From NCBI RefSeq assembly GCF_002860125.1, contig NZ_PGVA01000028.1, positions 243,814 through 307,813 of the forward strand: a DNA stretch of 64,000 nucleotides, written 5' to 3'. Position numbers and translations under genes: made by a program. Positions 26,608 through 36,358 of the stretch are shown here, in pieces. Each line of letters opens with the position of its first letter. Positions within the stretch are counted from its first letter, which is position 1. The notes beneath the pieces were generated by a model. That model worked only from the letters and a program-made list of their open reading frames with translations, ran no database searches and was not told where the DNA came from. The DNA comes from Bacillus canaveralius (GTDB lineage Bacteria > Bacillota > Bacilli > Bacillales > Cytobacillaceae).

Positions 26608-26907
26608 TTAATAACACAACTTCTTTTGTGGCTTTAAAATAATTTTTTTTTGTAAACCGGAAGCATCAATAACTAAAGGTGTATCATAAGAAATGCCTAA
26701 TATCCGTCTAATTTCAGCAGGAATTGAAATTTGTCCATTTCGAATGACACATTGGTTTAATGTTTGATTATCATTGTGTTTTTCGATAATAATATTTGAA
26801 TATTTTATATAAATATAAAGATAGTCGCCTTCTAAAATAGAGAGCTTCGTCTGAATTTTTTTGGGAATACAGATTTGTCCCTTTTTCGATATACGCCTTA
26901 CATACAT
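26608..26907 (-). CDS. Tandem AbrB/SpoVT-type swapped-hairpin protein
   Basis: A 99-residue protein made of two SpoVT-AbrB units. Residues 1-45 begin MYVRRISKKGQICIPKKIQTKLSI and residues 50-95 contain VIRNGQISIPAEIRRILGI. Each unit is half of the usual DNA-binding swapped-hairpin barrel, so one chain could form a barrel by itself. A transition-state-type regulator or antitoxin is possible; no toxin gene is beside it. The ribosome site is AAGGAG about 14 bases upstream with GAGGA closer. Confidence 0.7.
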   Translation of the reverse strand: MYVRRISKKGQICIPKKIQTKLSILEGDYLYIYIKYSNIIIEKHNDNQTLNQCVIRNGQISIPAEIRRILGISYDTPLVIDASGLQKKIILKPQKKLCY

Positions 26908-27251
26908 TCTCGATTCCTCAACTCCTTACTCTTTTTATATTAGCATTTATACATCCGGCTGATAGGGGCTCCCAACGGTCACTAAATGACTTTCAATCGG
27001 GAAGCCTGCTGCCTTAATTTTTTCTTTTTACAATCATACAAATAAAATTTGTAGAAAATTTGCAGATAGTTTTTATTTAAAAGGTAATAAATTCCATTTA
27101 TAGCCTGTTTGATCATTGTTTTCTTCATAATTTCTTTAAAGTTTATTGATATATTAAAATTTAGTGGATCTGCGTTTCAACTCCTATGGAAATGAATGTA
27201 CATAGTTTTTAATAAAACCGTTTATTAAAGAATGAAAGTAGGTTTTTGGCT
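26908..27251. other. Intergenic stretch between divergent AbrB-like and C39 genes
   Basis: AT-rich apart from a short GC-richer patch at about 26955-27015 that could fold. I cannot match it to a riboswitch family. Nothing else is supported. Confidence 0.4.
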
Positions 27252-28064
27252 TTGGATAGAACTAAAATTACTATCCTTCTATTAGTGGTTATCATAGTTA
27301 GTCTCTCTTTTTATTTATTTACGATTTTAAAAAAAGAAGGAGGTATCTCTAACGTCTTAAACTTAATGTTAGAAGAAAGTGGCCCGGAAATTGTCGAAGC
27401 ATCTTCATTTCACAATGAAAATGATAAAAGTCCTATTGTTAAGATTAAGCAAAGTGTTTTATTGAATGCACCTGTCATAAAACAATTTCCGGAATTGCCA
27501 AGAGGCTGTGAGGTGACCAGTCTTGCCATGCTTTTGCAGTACGCGGGGATAAACGTTGATAAAATGGAATTGGCGCAGAAAGTTAAAAAAAATCCTGCAC
27601 CTTTAACAAGAGATCGTGATAAAATTTTTTGGGGAGATCCCAATGATGGCTATATCGGTGATATGTATTCTTATAGCAACCCCGGTTTTGCAGTATATCA
27701 CACACCAATTAAAGACTTGGCAGAACAATTTTTGCCTGGGAGAATAGTAGATCTCACAGGAAAAGATTTTATTGAGTTAAAAACATTTCTTTCTCTTGAT
27801 ATTCCAGTTTGGGTAATCACAAATACCACTTATAAGATATTACCGGAAAATGCGTTTGAAAAGTGGCAAACACCAAATGGAGAAGTGAAGATCACGTATA
27901 AAGAACACTCGGTGTTAATAACGGGCTATGATGAAAAATATGTGTATTTTAATGATCCTATAAGCGGAACTAAAAATATGGCGATAACAACAACAGATTT
28001 TTTAGATGCCTGGAGGCAAATGGGCAGTCAGGCAGTATCTTATCTACCTAAAATTATTGAATAG
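27252..28064 (+). CDS. Membrane-anchored C39-like cysteine protease domain protein
   Basis: About 270 residues. A signal anchor at residues 5-25 is followed by a Peptidase_C39_2 domain. The catalytic Cys is in LPRGCEVTSLAMLLQYAG (near residue 85), the His in KEHSVLITGYDEKYVYFNDP, and the Asp in that NDP. These exported proteins are common in Bacillus and of unknown substrate. The start is uncertain: TTG at 27252 has better spacing (about 8 bases) to GTAGGT than TTG at 27246. Confidence 0.75.
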   Translation: MDRTKITILLLVVIIVSLSFYLFTILKKEGGISNVLNLMLEESGPEIVEASSFHNENDKSPIVKIKQSVLLNAPVIKQFPELPRGCEVTSLAMLLQYAGINVDKMELAQKVKKNPAPLTRDRDKIFWGDPNDGYIGDMYSYSNPGFAVYHTPIKDLAEQFLPGRIVDLTGKDFIELKTFLSLDIPVWVITNTTYKILPENAFEKWQTPNGEVKITYKEHSVLITGYDEKYVYFNDPISGTKNMAITTTDFLDAWRQMGSQAVSYLPKIIE

Positions 28065-28400
28065 AAAATGAGTGTAAAAATATGACCACAAACATTTTAA
28101 TTTATTTCGCTATGTAACAAAATGTTATTAAAGCATCTATTCAAATCAAATAATAGATTCTTTAATAGTTTTTTATAGATAGACTCACATTTTTTGCAAT
28201 TTTGCAGTATATTAATTTTATCAATCTTGTTATTTTAAAATAAAAACTAAGAACAATTAAAGCAAGTTAAGCTTGGAGAACCTGAGAGCCAAGTATTAGG
28301 GTGATGACTTATTTTTTTAATCCCCCTTAACAATATCTTTTTAATAAATTCACATGTTGCTGTTTCGCAGGAGCATTTAGAAATAATAGGAGTTGATATC
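28065..28400. other. Intergenic stretch before the LtaS-like gene
   Basis: AT-rich. An AGGAG site at about 28387 belongs to the next gene. The segment 28255-28350 is less AT-rich and has a Cys-containing frame on the minus strand without a ribosome site. I do not call a gene. Confidence 0.4.
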
Positions 28401-30335
28401 GTGATTTTATATACGTATTTTAAACAGCTTCTAAATAAAAAGATGGGCATTTATTTATTTGCAGTAATCTTATTTTGGCTCAAGACATATTTTGTTTATC
28501 GAATGGAGTTTAACTTAGGTGTAAGCAACGGGCTGCAGCAGTTCCTGTTGCTTGCAAATCCTATTAGCTCAGCAATTTTGTTCCTGGGGATTGCCTTATT
28601 TTTCAAAGGGCGAAAACAACAATGGGCACTTTTTGCGATCAATGCTTTTCTATCATTAATTTTGTATTCGAATGTTGGATATTATCGATTTTTCAATGAT
28701 TTTATTACCGTTCCTGTCCTGTTCCAAACGCAAAATTTTGGAAAGGTTAGTGGCAGTGTAGGTTCACTGCTTGGACCAATTGATATACTCTATTTTATTG
28801 ATACTCTTATACTTTTAGTCATAATTATTATGAAGCAAGTTAATCCGGTAGTAAGACTGTCAAAGCGTTCATTAGCGGCTGTTTTTTTATCAGGATTGTT
28901 GATTCTTACTGTTAACGTAGGACTGGCAGAAATAGATCGTCCCCAATTATTGACGCGTACTTTTGATCGAAATTATCTGGTTAAATATTTAGGAGCATAT
29001 AATTTCACGATTTATGATATTATTCAAAGTTCAAGATCATCAGCACAAAGAGTAATGGCTGATAGCAATGATATTACATTGGTTGAAAATTATACTACAG
29101 CCAATTATACAAGTCCGAATCAAGAATATTTTGGTGCCGCAAAAAGGATGAATGTTATTTATATCTCGATGGAATCATTCCAAAATTTTTTAATTGGATA
29201 CAAGTTGCGCGGTGAAGAAGTCACGCCTTTTTTAAATTCTTTAACAAAAGACCCGAATACGATCTATTTTAATAACTTTTTCCATCAAACAGGGCAGGGG
29301 AAAACTTCTGATGCGGAATTCTTGCTGGATAACTCCCTATACCCATTGCCCCAGGGAGCAGTTTTCACATTGAAAGCCCAAAATACGTATCAGGGACTGC
29401 CAGCTATTTTAAAAGCTAACGGGTTTTATTCCGCGGTATTTCATGGAAATGATAAATCGTTTTGGAACCGGGAAGAAATGTATAAATCATTAGGATATGA
29501 TATGTTTTACGACTCTGCTTATTACAGTATGCTCGAAGAAGATGTACTGAATTACGGATTGGAAGATAAACCATTTTTCAAGGAAACCATCCCATATTTA
29601 ACCGGTTTGAAACAACCTTTTTATGCAAAGTTAATAACATTGTCAAATCATTTTCCATATCCATTGCGGGAAGAAGACCAATCCATTCTTCCTGCAGATA
29701 CAGGTGATGCTACAGTAGATCGTTATTTCCAAACAGCACGTTACTTGGATGAAGCTTTACAGCAATTTTTTACTGATTTAAGAGCAACAGGCCTTGATAA
29801 AAACACGATGGTTGTTATGTATGGAGATCATTATGGGATTTCGGAAAACCGCAAGGAAGCTCTGACAAAATTATTTGGCAAGGAAATTAATGACTTTGAG
29901 CAGGCTCAACTGCAGAGGGTACCTCTCTTTATCTATGCTCCCGGGTTAAAGGGCTTTGTAAATGAAACATATGGCGGGGAAATTGATGTAAGGCCTACAA
30001 TACTCCACCTGCTGGGGATTGATACAAAGCACCAAATTTCTTTCGGATCTGATTTATTATCTAATGAAAGAGATCGAATTGTTGCTTTCAGGAATGGGGA
30101 CTATGTTGCAGATCAAGTCACATCTGTAAAAGGGACAATCTATGATAATAAAACCGGTCAAGAAGTTAAGGATAAAAGCCCATATCAAAAGTACACTGAG
30201 GCTGTGAAAAGTGAACTTGAAATGTCGGATAAAGTCGTTTATGGGGATTTGCTTCGTTTTCACAATCTTAACGGGATAAAGAAGACTGATCGAGCCAAAT
30301 TGGATTATTCAAGTGCAAAGAATTTAAACAAGTAA
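28401..30335 (+). CDS. Lipoteichoic acid synthase family protein
   Basis: A 644-residue LtaS-type enzyme that transfers glycerol phosphate from phosphatidylglycerol. Five N-terminal membrane helices span about residues 15-190. The extracellular sulfatase-fold domain contains ISMESFQNFLIGYK, the catalytic Thr in TGQGKTSDAEF, and the metal ligands YGDHYG and LYSMFHGND-like FHGNDKSFWNR. The length matches LtaS/YfnI-type proteins (~640). A GTG start follows AGGAG. It stands alone with its own terminator. Bacillus has several paralogues (LtaS, YfnI, YqgS, YvgJ), and I cannot say which this is. Confidence 0.88.
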   Translation: MILYTYFKQLLNKKMGIYLFAVILFWLKTYFVYRMEFNLGVSNGLQQFLLLANPISSAILFLGIALFFKGRKQQWALFAINAFLSLILYSNVGYYRFFNDFITVPVLFQTQNFGKVSGSVGSLLGPIDILYFIDTLILLVIIIMKQVNPVVRLSKRSLAAVFLSGLLILTVNVGLAEIDRPQLLTRTFDRNYLVKYLGAYNFTIYDIIQSSRSSAQRVMADSNDITLVENYTTANYTSPNQEYFGAAKRMNVIYISMESFQNFLIGYKLRGEEVTPFLNSLTKDPNTIYFNNFFHQTGQGKTSDAEFLLDNSLYPLPQGAVFTLKAQNTYQGLPAILKANGFYSAVFHGNDKSFWNREEMYKSLGYDMFYDSAYYSMLEEDVLNYGLEDKPFFKETIPYLTGLKQPFYAKLITLSNHFPYPLREEDQSILPADTGDATVDRYFQTARYLDEALQQFFTDLRATGLDKNTMVVMYGDHYGISENRKEALTKLFGKEINDFEQAQLQRVPLFIYAPGLKGFVNETYGGEIDVRPTILHLLGIDTKHQISFGSDLLSNERDRIVAFRNGDYVADQVTSVKGTIYDNKTGQEVKDKSPYQKYTEAVKSELEMSDKVVYGDLLRFHNLNGIKKTDRAKLDYSSAKNLNK

Positions 30336-30384
30336 GAAATCACTTGAAGTATGAAAAACCTCTCTAAACTACTTGTTGAATATT

Positions 30385-30413
30385 AAAAGGCCCGTCATTC
30401 GATGGGCCTTTAT
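30385..30413 (+). terminator. Rho-independent terminator
   Basis: AAAGGCCCGTC pairs with GATGGGCCTTT around a 4-base loop. It ends the LtaS-family gene. Confidence 0.8.
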
Positions 30414-30558
30414 GAATTTAATGAAAAGGTTATTCTTCCTTCTGCATAGAAAATTCATATTTTATTTTTATTATTAGTATGGTGAAAACTCATATTTAAT
30501 ACTTATGTTAACTATTATAGTTGGTCAGGTAGTTTCGATTAATAAAGGAGGCAAAGGA

Positions 30559-31488
30559 ATGTCCAAAAACAAAAAGACAAAAAATAAAAAAAGGTTTGGT
30601 TTAGAGTGGCTACTGGTAGCTATTGTTGGGGCCTTTATTATCGTGATATTTATCCCTAAAAATGATACAGGAAATATAAGTTTCCCAGATTTGCACGGGT
30701 TGAGTTATTCCGCTGATGGCCGAAAGTTAATCGTGGCGGTACATGATGGGCTTAGGGAATATTCAAACGGAAAATGGTCAATTCCCGATGCTGAGAAAAA
30801 TGATTATATGGGTTTTTCTGCTACAAAAGATGGTTTTTACAGCAGTGGGCATCCTGGTCCAGGTTCGACTTTAAAGAATCCGTTGGGCATAGTCAAAAGT
30901 ACTGACAATGGCAAAACAATCGAACCGGTTGCTCTGCATGGAGAAGTTGATTTTCATGCTCTATCCGTTGGCTATGAAACAGAAGATATTTATGTATTTA
31001 CTCCTGAAGTCAACTCTGTAATGGAAGATTCTGGATTTTACTATTCAAATGATCAGGCAAATTCCTGGAATCAGATGGCAATGAACGGAGTTACTGGTAC
31101 TCCTGCTGTTATAATTGCCCATCCTTCAAAGGACGGAGTCATTGCGGTTGGCACAGATAACGGTTTGTATATTTCTAATAACTACGGCGAATCGTTTGAG
31201 GCAGTACTACAAGATACTGCTGTGAAAGCTGCGGTGTTCACCACCAGTGATGAAATGATTGTTGGCAGCAACCAGGAGATTGTGAAGCTGGATCTATTAA
31301 ATAACAATACAACAAATTACAAATTGCCGGAAAACATTGACGGCAATATTTCTTTTATCAGTAATAACTTTAAAAATAACGATGAACTGGCATTTGCTAC
31401 AGACCAATTAAATATTTATGCAAGTAAAGACAATGGAGAAACCTGGGAATATATTGTTAAACAAGGCTCGGCTAAAAACATTGAGTAA
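30559..31488 (+). CDS. Membrane-anchored BNR-repeat protein (F510_1955-like)
   Basis: A 309-residue protein with a basic N-terminus, one membrane helix (about 15-33) and an extracellular beta-propeller with Asp-box/BNR repeats (STDNGKT, SNDQANSW, SNNYGESF, SKDNGETW). It matches a Bacillus family called F510_1955 glycosylhydrolase-like, for which activity is not established. LHGLSYSADG near residue 45 is typical. The ATG at 30559 has AAAGGAGG upstream. A terminator follows. Confidence 0.75.
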   Translation: MSKNKKTKNKKRFGLEWLLVAIVGAFIIVIFIPKNDTGNISFPDLHGLSYSADGRKLIVAVHDGLREYSNGKWSIPDAEKNDYMGFSATKDGFYSSGHPGPGSTLKNPLGIVKSTDNGKTIEPVALHGEVDFHALSVGYETEDIYVFTPEVNSVMEDSGFYYSNDQANSWNQMAMNGVTGTPAVIIAHPSKDGVIAVGTDNGLYISNNYGESFEAVLQDTAVKAAVFTTSDEMIVGSNQEIVKLDLLNNNTTNYKLPENIDGNISFISNNFKNNDELAFATDQLNIYASKDNGETWEYIVKQGSAKNIE

Positions 31489-31496
31489 AACTATTC

Positions 31497-31528
31497 TAAC
31501 TCGGCGTTTGCCGAGTCTTTTTCTTTTT
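31497..31528 (+). terminator. Rho-independent terminator
   Basis: ACTCGGC pairs with GCCGAGT around GTTT and is followed by CTTTTTC. Confidence 0.8.
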
Positions 31529-31671
31529 ATAGCAAATTCATGAATCATACAAAGACTTCTATCGGCATAAAGGTTCAATCAAATAATTTTTATACTATAG
31601 GCGATGCGGCAACGAAGCTGTCATTTTAATTGGGTCAATCGTTCAGCTTGACAAATCAAATATAAAAAGAA

Positions 31672-32319
31672 TTACGAGGGCAGAAAAATCTGCTCATAAC
31701 CATCTTGAATGTTGTTTATCTCTTTACGGATGATATTCATTCTTTTATCCAAAGTTGCTGCTGCCTGCGCTGCCTCATATAAATCATGTTTTAAGTAATC
31801 AGGTATATTCCCTTCATGCTTGTAATACAGCTTGTGTTCCAGACTAGCCCAAAAGTCCATTGCCAGCGTGCGGAGTTGAATTTCCGCAAAAATGTCTTTT
31901 TGCCTTGTACTCAAAACAAGAGGGATTTTCACAATGACATGCAAACTTTTATAGCCGTTAGGCTTTGGATTCTTAATATAATCCTTTAACTCTACAACTT
32001 TTAAATCCGCTCTTTTTTTTAATAGATTGGCCATGTAATATATATCTTCCTCAAAGCAACAAGTAATACGGATTCCAATAATGTCATGCAAGTATTTTTC
32101 AGCATTTTCGAGGGTAGGCTCCAGGTTTTTTCGTTCCAGCTTGTTCAAGATACTTTCGAGTTCCTTTAGACGAATATTAATATGCTCAATCGGGTTGTAA
32201 TACTTTAAAAGATTTGCTTCCTGATTCATAATTGATATTTTTGTTTTCAATTCCGCCATCGCAAATGTATACGGGAGTAAAAAACTGTTCCATTCATTTT
32301 CTGTATTTATAATTTTCAT
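31672..32319 (-). CDS. Small alarmone synthetase (RelQ/YwaC-type GTP pyrophosphokinase)
   Basis: A 215-residue single-domain (p)ppGpp synthetase without hydrolase or regulatory domains. The RelA/SpoT core is visible: LESILNKLERK, DIIGIRITCCFEEDIY, YIKNPKPNGYKSLHVIVK, and the catalytic E in AEIQLRTLAMDFWASLEHKLYYK. Its length matches the Bacillus SAS proteins YjbM (RelQ) and YwaC (RelP), and the N-terminal region looks nearer to YwaC. AAAGGTGT precedes the ATG. It is monocistronic and might link stress in this region to the stringent response. Confidence 0.85.
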   Translation of the reverse strand: MKIINTENEWNSFLLPYTFAMAELKTKISIMNQEANLLKYYNPIEHINIRLKELESILNKLERKNLEPTLENAEKYLHDIIGIRITCCFEEDIYYMANLLKKRADLKVVELKDYIKNPKPNGYKSLHVIVKIPLVLSTRQKDIFAEIQLRTLAMDFWASLEHKLYYKHEGNIPDYLKHDLYEAAQAAATLDKRMNIIRKEINNIQDGYEQIFLPS

Positions 32320-32542
32320 AAAAAACTACACCTTTCTTCAGGACCAGGAGTTGGCTCATTATTTAGAATACTTGATACAAATGAAATAACTCTGAATCAA
32401 ACATAAGAATTGGATAAGAGATTCAGGATAATTAATTCTTATTTTTTTCTCATATTTATCTCAGTTAGTATTAAGCAGGCGTGTGTAAGATATAAACAGA
32501 AAGACATTATTAAACAATTAAAATTAAAAAAGGGGTAAAACG

Positions 32543-32680
32543 ATGAAAGCGAAAAAGCAGGTCCATATGCATGAACATGCATGTGGCAAAATGACTTACG
32601 AATATAGTTGAAATGGTGAAACAGGCGCAAGGATCCGGGCTATTCACTTGGTCACTCAGGCCCTTTGATAAAAAAAACAT
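32543..32680 (+). pseudogene. Remnant of a copper P-type ATPase (N-terminus and internal piece)
   Basis: A ribosome site (AAGGGG) and ATG begin a 22-codon frame with the His-rich start KKQVHMHEHACGK, then TGA. In another frame the same stretch encodes [14 protein letters not shown], which matches [14 protein letters not shown] of the second ATPase at about 20,310-20,345. So a His-headed ATPase gene was reduced to its start plus a piece from just after the actuator domain. A matching C-terminal remnant lies at 41491-41778. Confidence 0.6.
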
Positions 32681-32707
32681 TCGTTGTTTCAACGAGGAGG
32701 AACGGGT

Positions 32708-33997
32708 ATGAGCACTATTGGGCAAACTATTCAACCTGCAACACCGTTTAAAAGAATTGTGCCTGCACTTGTTGTCTCAAATGCGGCAGCTACTATTGCA
32801 ATTATACCGCCTATCATCATATTGCTGACTTTAAAGCTTACCTCTATTGCCCCAAATAATGTGGCAGGTGCTTTGGCTATGGTGACAGGAATAGGGGCAT
32901 TTGTTGCTATGATATTTAATCCGGTGGCGGGCGCTATTGGTGACCGCACCCGATTCCAGTTTGGGAGACGTAGAACATGGATATTAGCAGGGGCAATCTT
33001 TGGCGGAGCTTCGCTGCTGGGAATAGGTCTTGTTGCAGAAGTATGGCAAATAACCTTGTTATGGGCGTTAGCCCAAGCCTCCTTTACTTTTCAACTTTTA
33101 GCTAACAATGCCCTGATTGCAGAACAAATAGTGGAATCACGCCGGGGTTCCATTTCAGGTATCGTAGGTGCTGTTCCAGGAATAGCGCCACTGATCGGGA
33201 TCGCCCTATTGAATAAAATGAATGCACAACCAGATTTGCTAAAGTGGGCCATTTTAGCGATTATTGCCGTTATTGGCGCTGTTATAGCCGTAATTTTGAT
33301 ACGTGAAGGAAGATATTTGGATTCACGTAAAGTAAAGAATGAGACGACAAAGTTCAATTTATGGAATATTATTCCAAATCCTCGTAAATATCCAGCCTTC
33401 GCTTCAGCTTGGGTGACACGATTTCTGGTCTTCTCCTGTATACCAGCTAGTTTGTTTAACTCAGTATACCTAATAGAACGGTTTCGTTTTTCCAAAGCTG
33501 AATTGACTGATAAAATTATGTTAACAATAGTTATTTCGACCGTTCTCGTATTTGTATTTAGTCTTATTGGAGGAATGATTTCCGACCGCTTAAGACGGCA
33601 AAAGCCATTTGTTATCGGAGCAGGTATCTTAATGGGATTTTCACTAATTCTGCAAGGATTTGCTCCAAGTTTTCCGATTTTTTTAGTTGCCACGGTTTTG
33701 ATGGGGATTGGTTCTGGCACTTATTTCGCAGTAGATTTGGCAATTCTTACACGAGTACTCCCTAACAAGGGAGATGCAGCAAAAGATCTCGGTATATTTA
33801 ATATTGCGAACACTTTGCCGCAGACTATTATCCCGGCCATTGCACCTCTTATACTTAACGTTGGTGGGTATGAGATGTTCTTTAGTTTCACAGGAATTCT
33901 TGGTATGTTAAGTGGGATTGCTGTTCTCGGGGTTCCCGAGATGTTACCAAGAGAGAGCAATGTTGTTTTGCCCAAATCAGTAAAAAAAAACAATTAA
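32708..33997 (+). CDS. MFS transporter
   Basis: A 429-residue, 12-helix major facilitator protein. Features are the cytoplasmic loop GAIGDRTRFQFGRRRTWILAG after helix 2, the equivalent GGMISDRLRRQKPFVIGAG in the second half, and a GIGSGTYFAVDLAILTRVLPN helix. The pattern is of the SLC45/GPH-like sugar or drug transporter type; the substrate is unknown. The ATG at 32708 is preferred, because GAGGAGG lies about 8 bases upstream. It follows directly after the ATPase remnant. Confidence 0.8.
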   Translation: MSTIGQTIQPATPFKRIVPALVVSNAAATIAIIPPIIILLTLKLTSIAPNNVAGALAMVTGIGAFVAMIFNPVAGAIGDRTRFQFGRRRTWILAGAIFGGASLLGIGLVAEVWQITLLWALAQASFTFQLLANNALIAEQIVESRRGSISGIVGAVPGIAPLIGIALLNKMNAQPDLLKWAILAIIAVIGAVIAVILIREGRYLDSRKVKNETTKFNLWNIIPNPRKYPAFASAWVTRFLVFSCIPASLFNSVYLIERFRFSKAELTDKIMLTIVISTVLVFVFSLIGGMISDRLRRQKPFVIGAGILMGFSLILQGFAPSFPIFLVATVLMGIGSGTYFAVDLAILTRVLPNKGDAAKDLGIFNIANTLPQTIIPAIAPLILNVGGYEMFFSFTGILGMLSGIAVLGVPEMLPRESNVVLPKSVKKNN

Positions 33998-34107
33998 ATC
34001 AAGTAACATTCTATAGGCTGATTATTTTGAAGGACTTCAGAATAAAATGTTTGTGATGAAACATCTGTAAAAATAACGATTCATTTAAAAGGTCGGAGGA
34101 GATAGTT

Positions 34108-34521
34108 ATGAATAAAAATGGAAAAGCCTCGGAGACAACTGTGCATTCATCAGGTCAATTAAAAAAAGGAAGAGGTATTCTAAAGGCAATTGGATCAATC
34201 CTTGTCGCCATCCTTGCTTCATCTCATCATTGGGTGCACACATTGCTTATCGCACTGGGATTAACTACATTGGGAACAGGATTATTATCACTTTCCCCAT
34301 GGGTGAAAATTGTGTTTATGCTCCTTTCCCTGGTTATCTCTGTTTGGATGATTCGAGGGGCCTTGCGCAAATGGAATCATCACCGTTCCGTTTCTTGGGT
34401 ATATTTGATTTCTTCAATACTGTCGATCATCATCGTGTTAACTGCCCTGCCACAAATTTTTGATGACAGCAATCCAATTCAGCAGAACGAAGAGCAGCAG
34501 GAGCATCAACAACATCATTAA
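34108..34521 (+). CDS. Small membrane protein with a His-rich tail
   Basis: A 137-residue protein with about three to four membrane helices (around 25-60, 65-85 and 95-118) and a hydrophilic end with Gln, Glu and His (EEQQEHQQHH). Two His precede the first helix pair (SSHHWVH). I do not recognise the family. A GGTCGGAGGAG site precedes the ATG. It lies among copper-related genes and could bind metal at the tail. Confidence 0.55.
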   Translation: MNKNGKASETTVHSSGQLKKGRGILKAIGSILVAILASSHHWVHTLLIALGLTTLGTGLLSLSPWVKIVFMLLSLVISVWMIRGALRKWNHHRSVSWVYLISSILSIIIVLTALPQIFDDSNPIQQNEEQQEHQQHH

Positions 34522-34871
34522 CAGGCGGGATCGTAAATCTATCTTTTTCGTCTGTGCTTACAGGGCTCGTGCCGGCAAAATTATATTTATAGTAAATGGC
34601 TTATTCAATTGGTGCTATGTAACAATCGTACCACGAGTTCAGCGTATTCAAATTGTTAGTTTTACCGTCCTGCAAAAGACTAGCATACTCCGTGCCATGG
34701 CGGCCATGAAAGATCCCCTGTAGAGTGGCTTTTACGCCAGTATTCTATAATAGCAGCCGGTACAACTAAAAAATATGTTTCTAATTTCATTCTCAGTTTG
34801 ATTTCAGGCTTGTTTAACATTTTTTAATTATACTTGAGTCGCCATAAAACATAAAAACGAGGTGAATAGAA
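34522..34871. other. Intergenic stretch with possible gene debris
   Basis: The first 200 bases have codon-like texture interrupted by stops in every frame, for instance a readable VLTGLVPAKLYL piece near 34560, so a decayed gene is likely but unidentified. The last 80 bases contain a TTCTCAG motif and the GAGGTG ribosome site of the next gene. Confidence 0.35.
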
Positions 34872-35024
34872 ATGGGATGTCATGGTGGCCATAAAAATCA
34901 CAATTCCCATCACAGTGACAGAAATCATCGTCGACCATATGGAAGAGGTGGACACGGCATGGGAGGAAGCTGGCTTTGGGTTCTGGCAGGTGTGGCTGTT
35001 GTAGTTTATTTCCTAGTTAGATAA
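34872..35024 (+). CDS. 50-aa His/Gly-rich single-span membrane protein
   Basis: An ATG follows GAGGTG by 7 bases. Residues 1-30 are rich in His, Gly and Asn (MGCHGGHKNHNSHHS, then RGGHGMGG), with one Cys. Residues 33-49 form one membrane helix. A terminator follows. With the peptides at 648 and 19162 it is the third His-rich small protein in this window. A metal-binding role is inferred from composition. Confidence 0.6.
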   Translation: MGCHGGHKNHNSHHSDRNHRRPYGRGGHGMGGSWLWVLAGVAVVVYFLVR

Positions 35025-35035
35025 AGCTTAAGTAT

Positions 35036-35074
35036 AAGAAGGCTGGTTTGATAAATACCAACCTTCTTACTTTT
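35036..35074 (+). terminator. Rho-independent terminator
   Basis: AAGAAGG and TGGT arms pair with ACCA and CCTTCTT, followed by ACTTTT. Confidence 0.75.
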
Positions 35075-35229
35075 CTACAGCTATGCCTCAAATATAATTT
35101 AATTTGCACAATTAAATAAAGCTACAGGATTTTCTTATCTGATTTTCAGTTTTCTTTAAGTGTATTCTCATGATAATCAAATAGGATAACAATTGACATA
35201 CCCCATCTATAGTCGGGGAGGAACAAAAC

Positions 35230-36177
35230 ATGGCAAAGATATCGGAACGACTCAAAATCGCCCAAAATATCACGGAATTGATAGGCCGTACCCCATTAAT
35301 TCGATTGAATAAGATCAGCAACCTAACAGGTGTCGAAGTTCTCGGCAAACTGGAATATTTTAATCCGCTTGGCAGCGTAAAGGACCGAATCGGAATTGCC
35401 ATGATTGATGCTGCGGAAAAACAAGGCTTGATTACTAAAGATTCAATCATTATCGAACCAACCAGCGGAAATACCGGCATCGCGCTCGCTTTCGTTTGTG
35501 CCGCGAAAGGATACCGATGCAAGCTTGTCATGCCTGAAACAATGAGCATAGAGCGCCGAAACTTGCTCAAAGCCTTGGGTGCGGAATTGGTATTAACTGA
35601 AGGAGCCAACGGCATGAAAGGAGCTATCGAAACAGCGGAACAATTGGTAAATCAGACTCTCGGAGCATTTATGCCGCAACAATTTAAAAATGGGGCGAAT
35701 CCGGAGATACACCGAACCACGACTGCTGAGGAAATATGGGAGGATACTAACGGTGAAGTGGATATCCTGATCAGCGGGATTGGAACCGGGGGAACTATTA
35801 CCGGAATTTCCGAAGTATTGAAAGCTAGAAAACCTTCCTTCTATTCCATTGCGGTCGAACCCGCATCTTCGCCGGTTTTATCGGAAGGGAAGCCAGGAAC
35901 GCACAAAATACAGGGTATTGGAGCGGGATTTATACCAGTTGTTCTCAATACACGTGTTTATGATGAAGTGATTCAGGTTCCAAATGAAGATGCTTTTGGC
36001 GCATCACGATTGATTGCTAGAGAAGAAGGAATACTGGTCGGCATCTCGTCAGGAGCCGCGCTTCATGCCGCCGCCGTGGCTGCATGTCGTCCAGAATTGA
36101 AGGGAAAAACAATGGTTGTTATCTTGCCGGATACCGGGGAAAGATACCTGTCTACTGCACTGTTTCAGGAAGAATAA
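35230..36177 (+). CDS. cysK: Cysteine synthase (O-acetylserine sulfhydrylase)
   Basis: A 315-residue PLP enzyme that makes cysteine from O-acetylserine and sulfide. The PLP lysine is in [11 protein letters not shown] (near residue 46). [12 protein letters not shown] is the substrate loop, and [13 protein letters not shown] binds the phosphate. The ending [12 protein letters not shown] is typical of CysK. GGGGAGG precedes the ATG. It lies beside sulfur genes and would remove free sulfide. A TTGACATACCCC element 30-35 bases upstream recalls one arm of the CstR operators but lacks a clear second arm. Confidence 0.92.
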   Translation: MAKISERLKIAQNITELIGRTPLIRLNKISNLTGVEVLGKLEYFNPLGSVKDRIGIAMIDAAEKQGLITKDSIIIEPTSGNTGIALAFVCAAKGYRCKLVMPETMSIERRNLLKALGAELVLTEGANGMKGAIETAEQLVNQTLGAFMPQQFKNGANPEIHRTTTAEEIWEDTNGEVDILISGIGTGGTITGISEVLKARKPSFYSIAVEPASSPVLSEGKPGTHKIQGIGAGFIPVVLNTRVYDEVIQVPNEDAFGASRLIAREEGILVGISSGAALHAAAVAACRPELKGKTMVVILPDTGERYLSTALFQEE

Positions 36178-36246
36178 ATAAATTTGACAACTAATTATTT
36201 AGATATAGCAAGATTATAGTGGAGAATCCCTTAAACTAAATATCCC

Positions 36247-36274
36247 GATCGCATCTTTTGGTGCGATTTTTTTG
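36247..36274 (+). terminator. Rho-independent terminator
   Basis: GATCGCA pairs with TGCGAT, followed by seven T. It ends cysK. Confidence 0.75.
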
Positions 36275-36344
36275 ATCGATTTTTATTTATATTCTACTTA
36301 GGCTAGATTCAGTTTCTTCTTATGTTATTGACTTACTATTAAAT

Positions 36345-36358
36345 TGTAAATATTTACA
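36345..36358. promoter_or_regulatory. Perfect 14-bp palindrome upstream of the methyltransferase gene
   Basis: TGTAAATATTTACA at 36345-36358 is a perfect palindrome about 160 bases before the next gene. It may be an operator; I cannot assign the regulator. Confidence 0.35.

Noticed and set aside
28247..28450. Minus-strand Cys-rich frame ending SPSLTCFNCS
   Set aside because: It has no ribosome site and no clear start, and it overlaps the start of the LtaS-like gene. The Cys pattern is curious but unsupported.
35193..35220. CstR operator upstream of cysK
   Set aside because: Only one arm (ATACCCC) is clear; the other half (TCGGGGAG) does not form the GGGTAT arm, so it is mentioned only as a resemblance.
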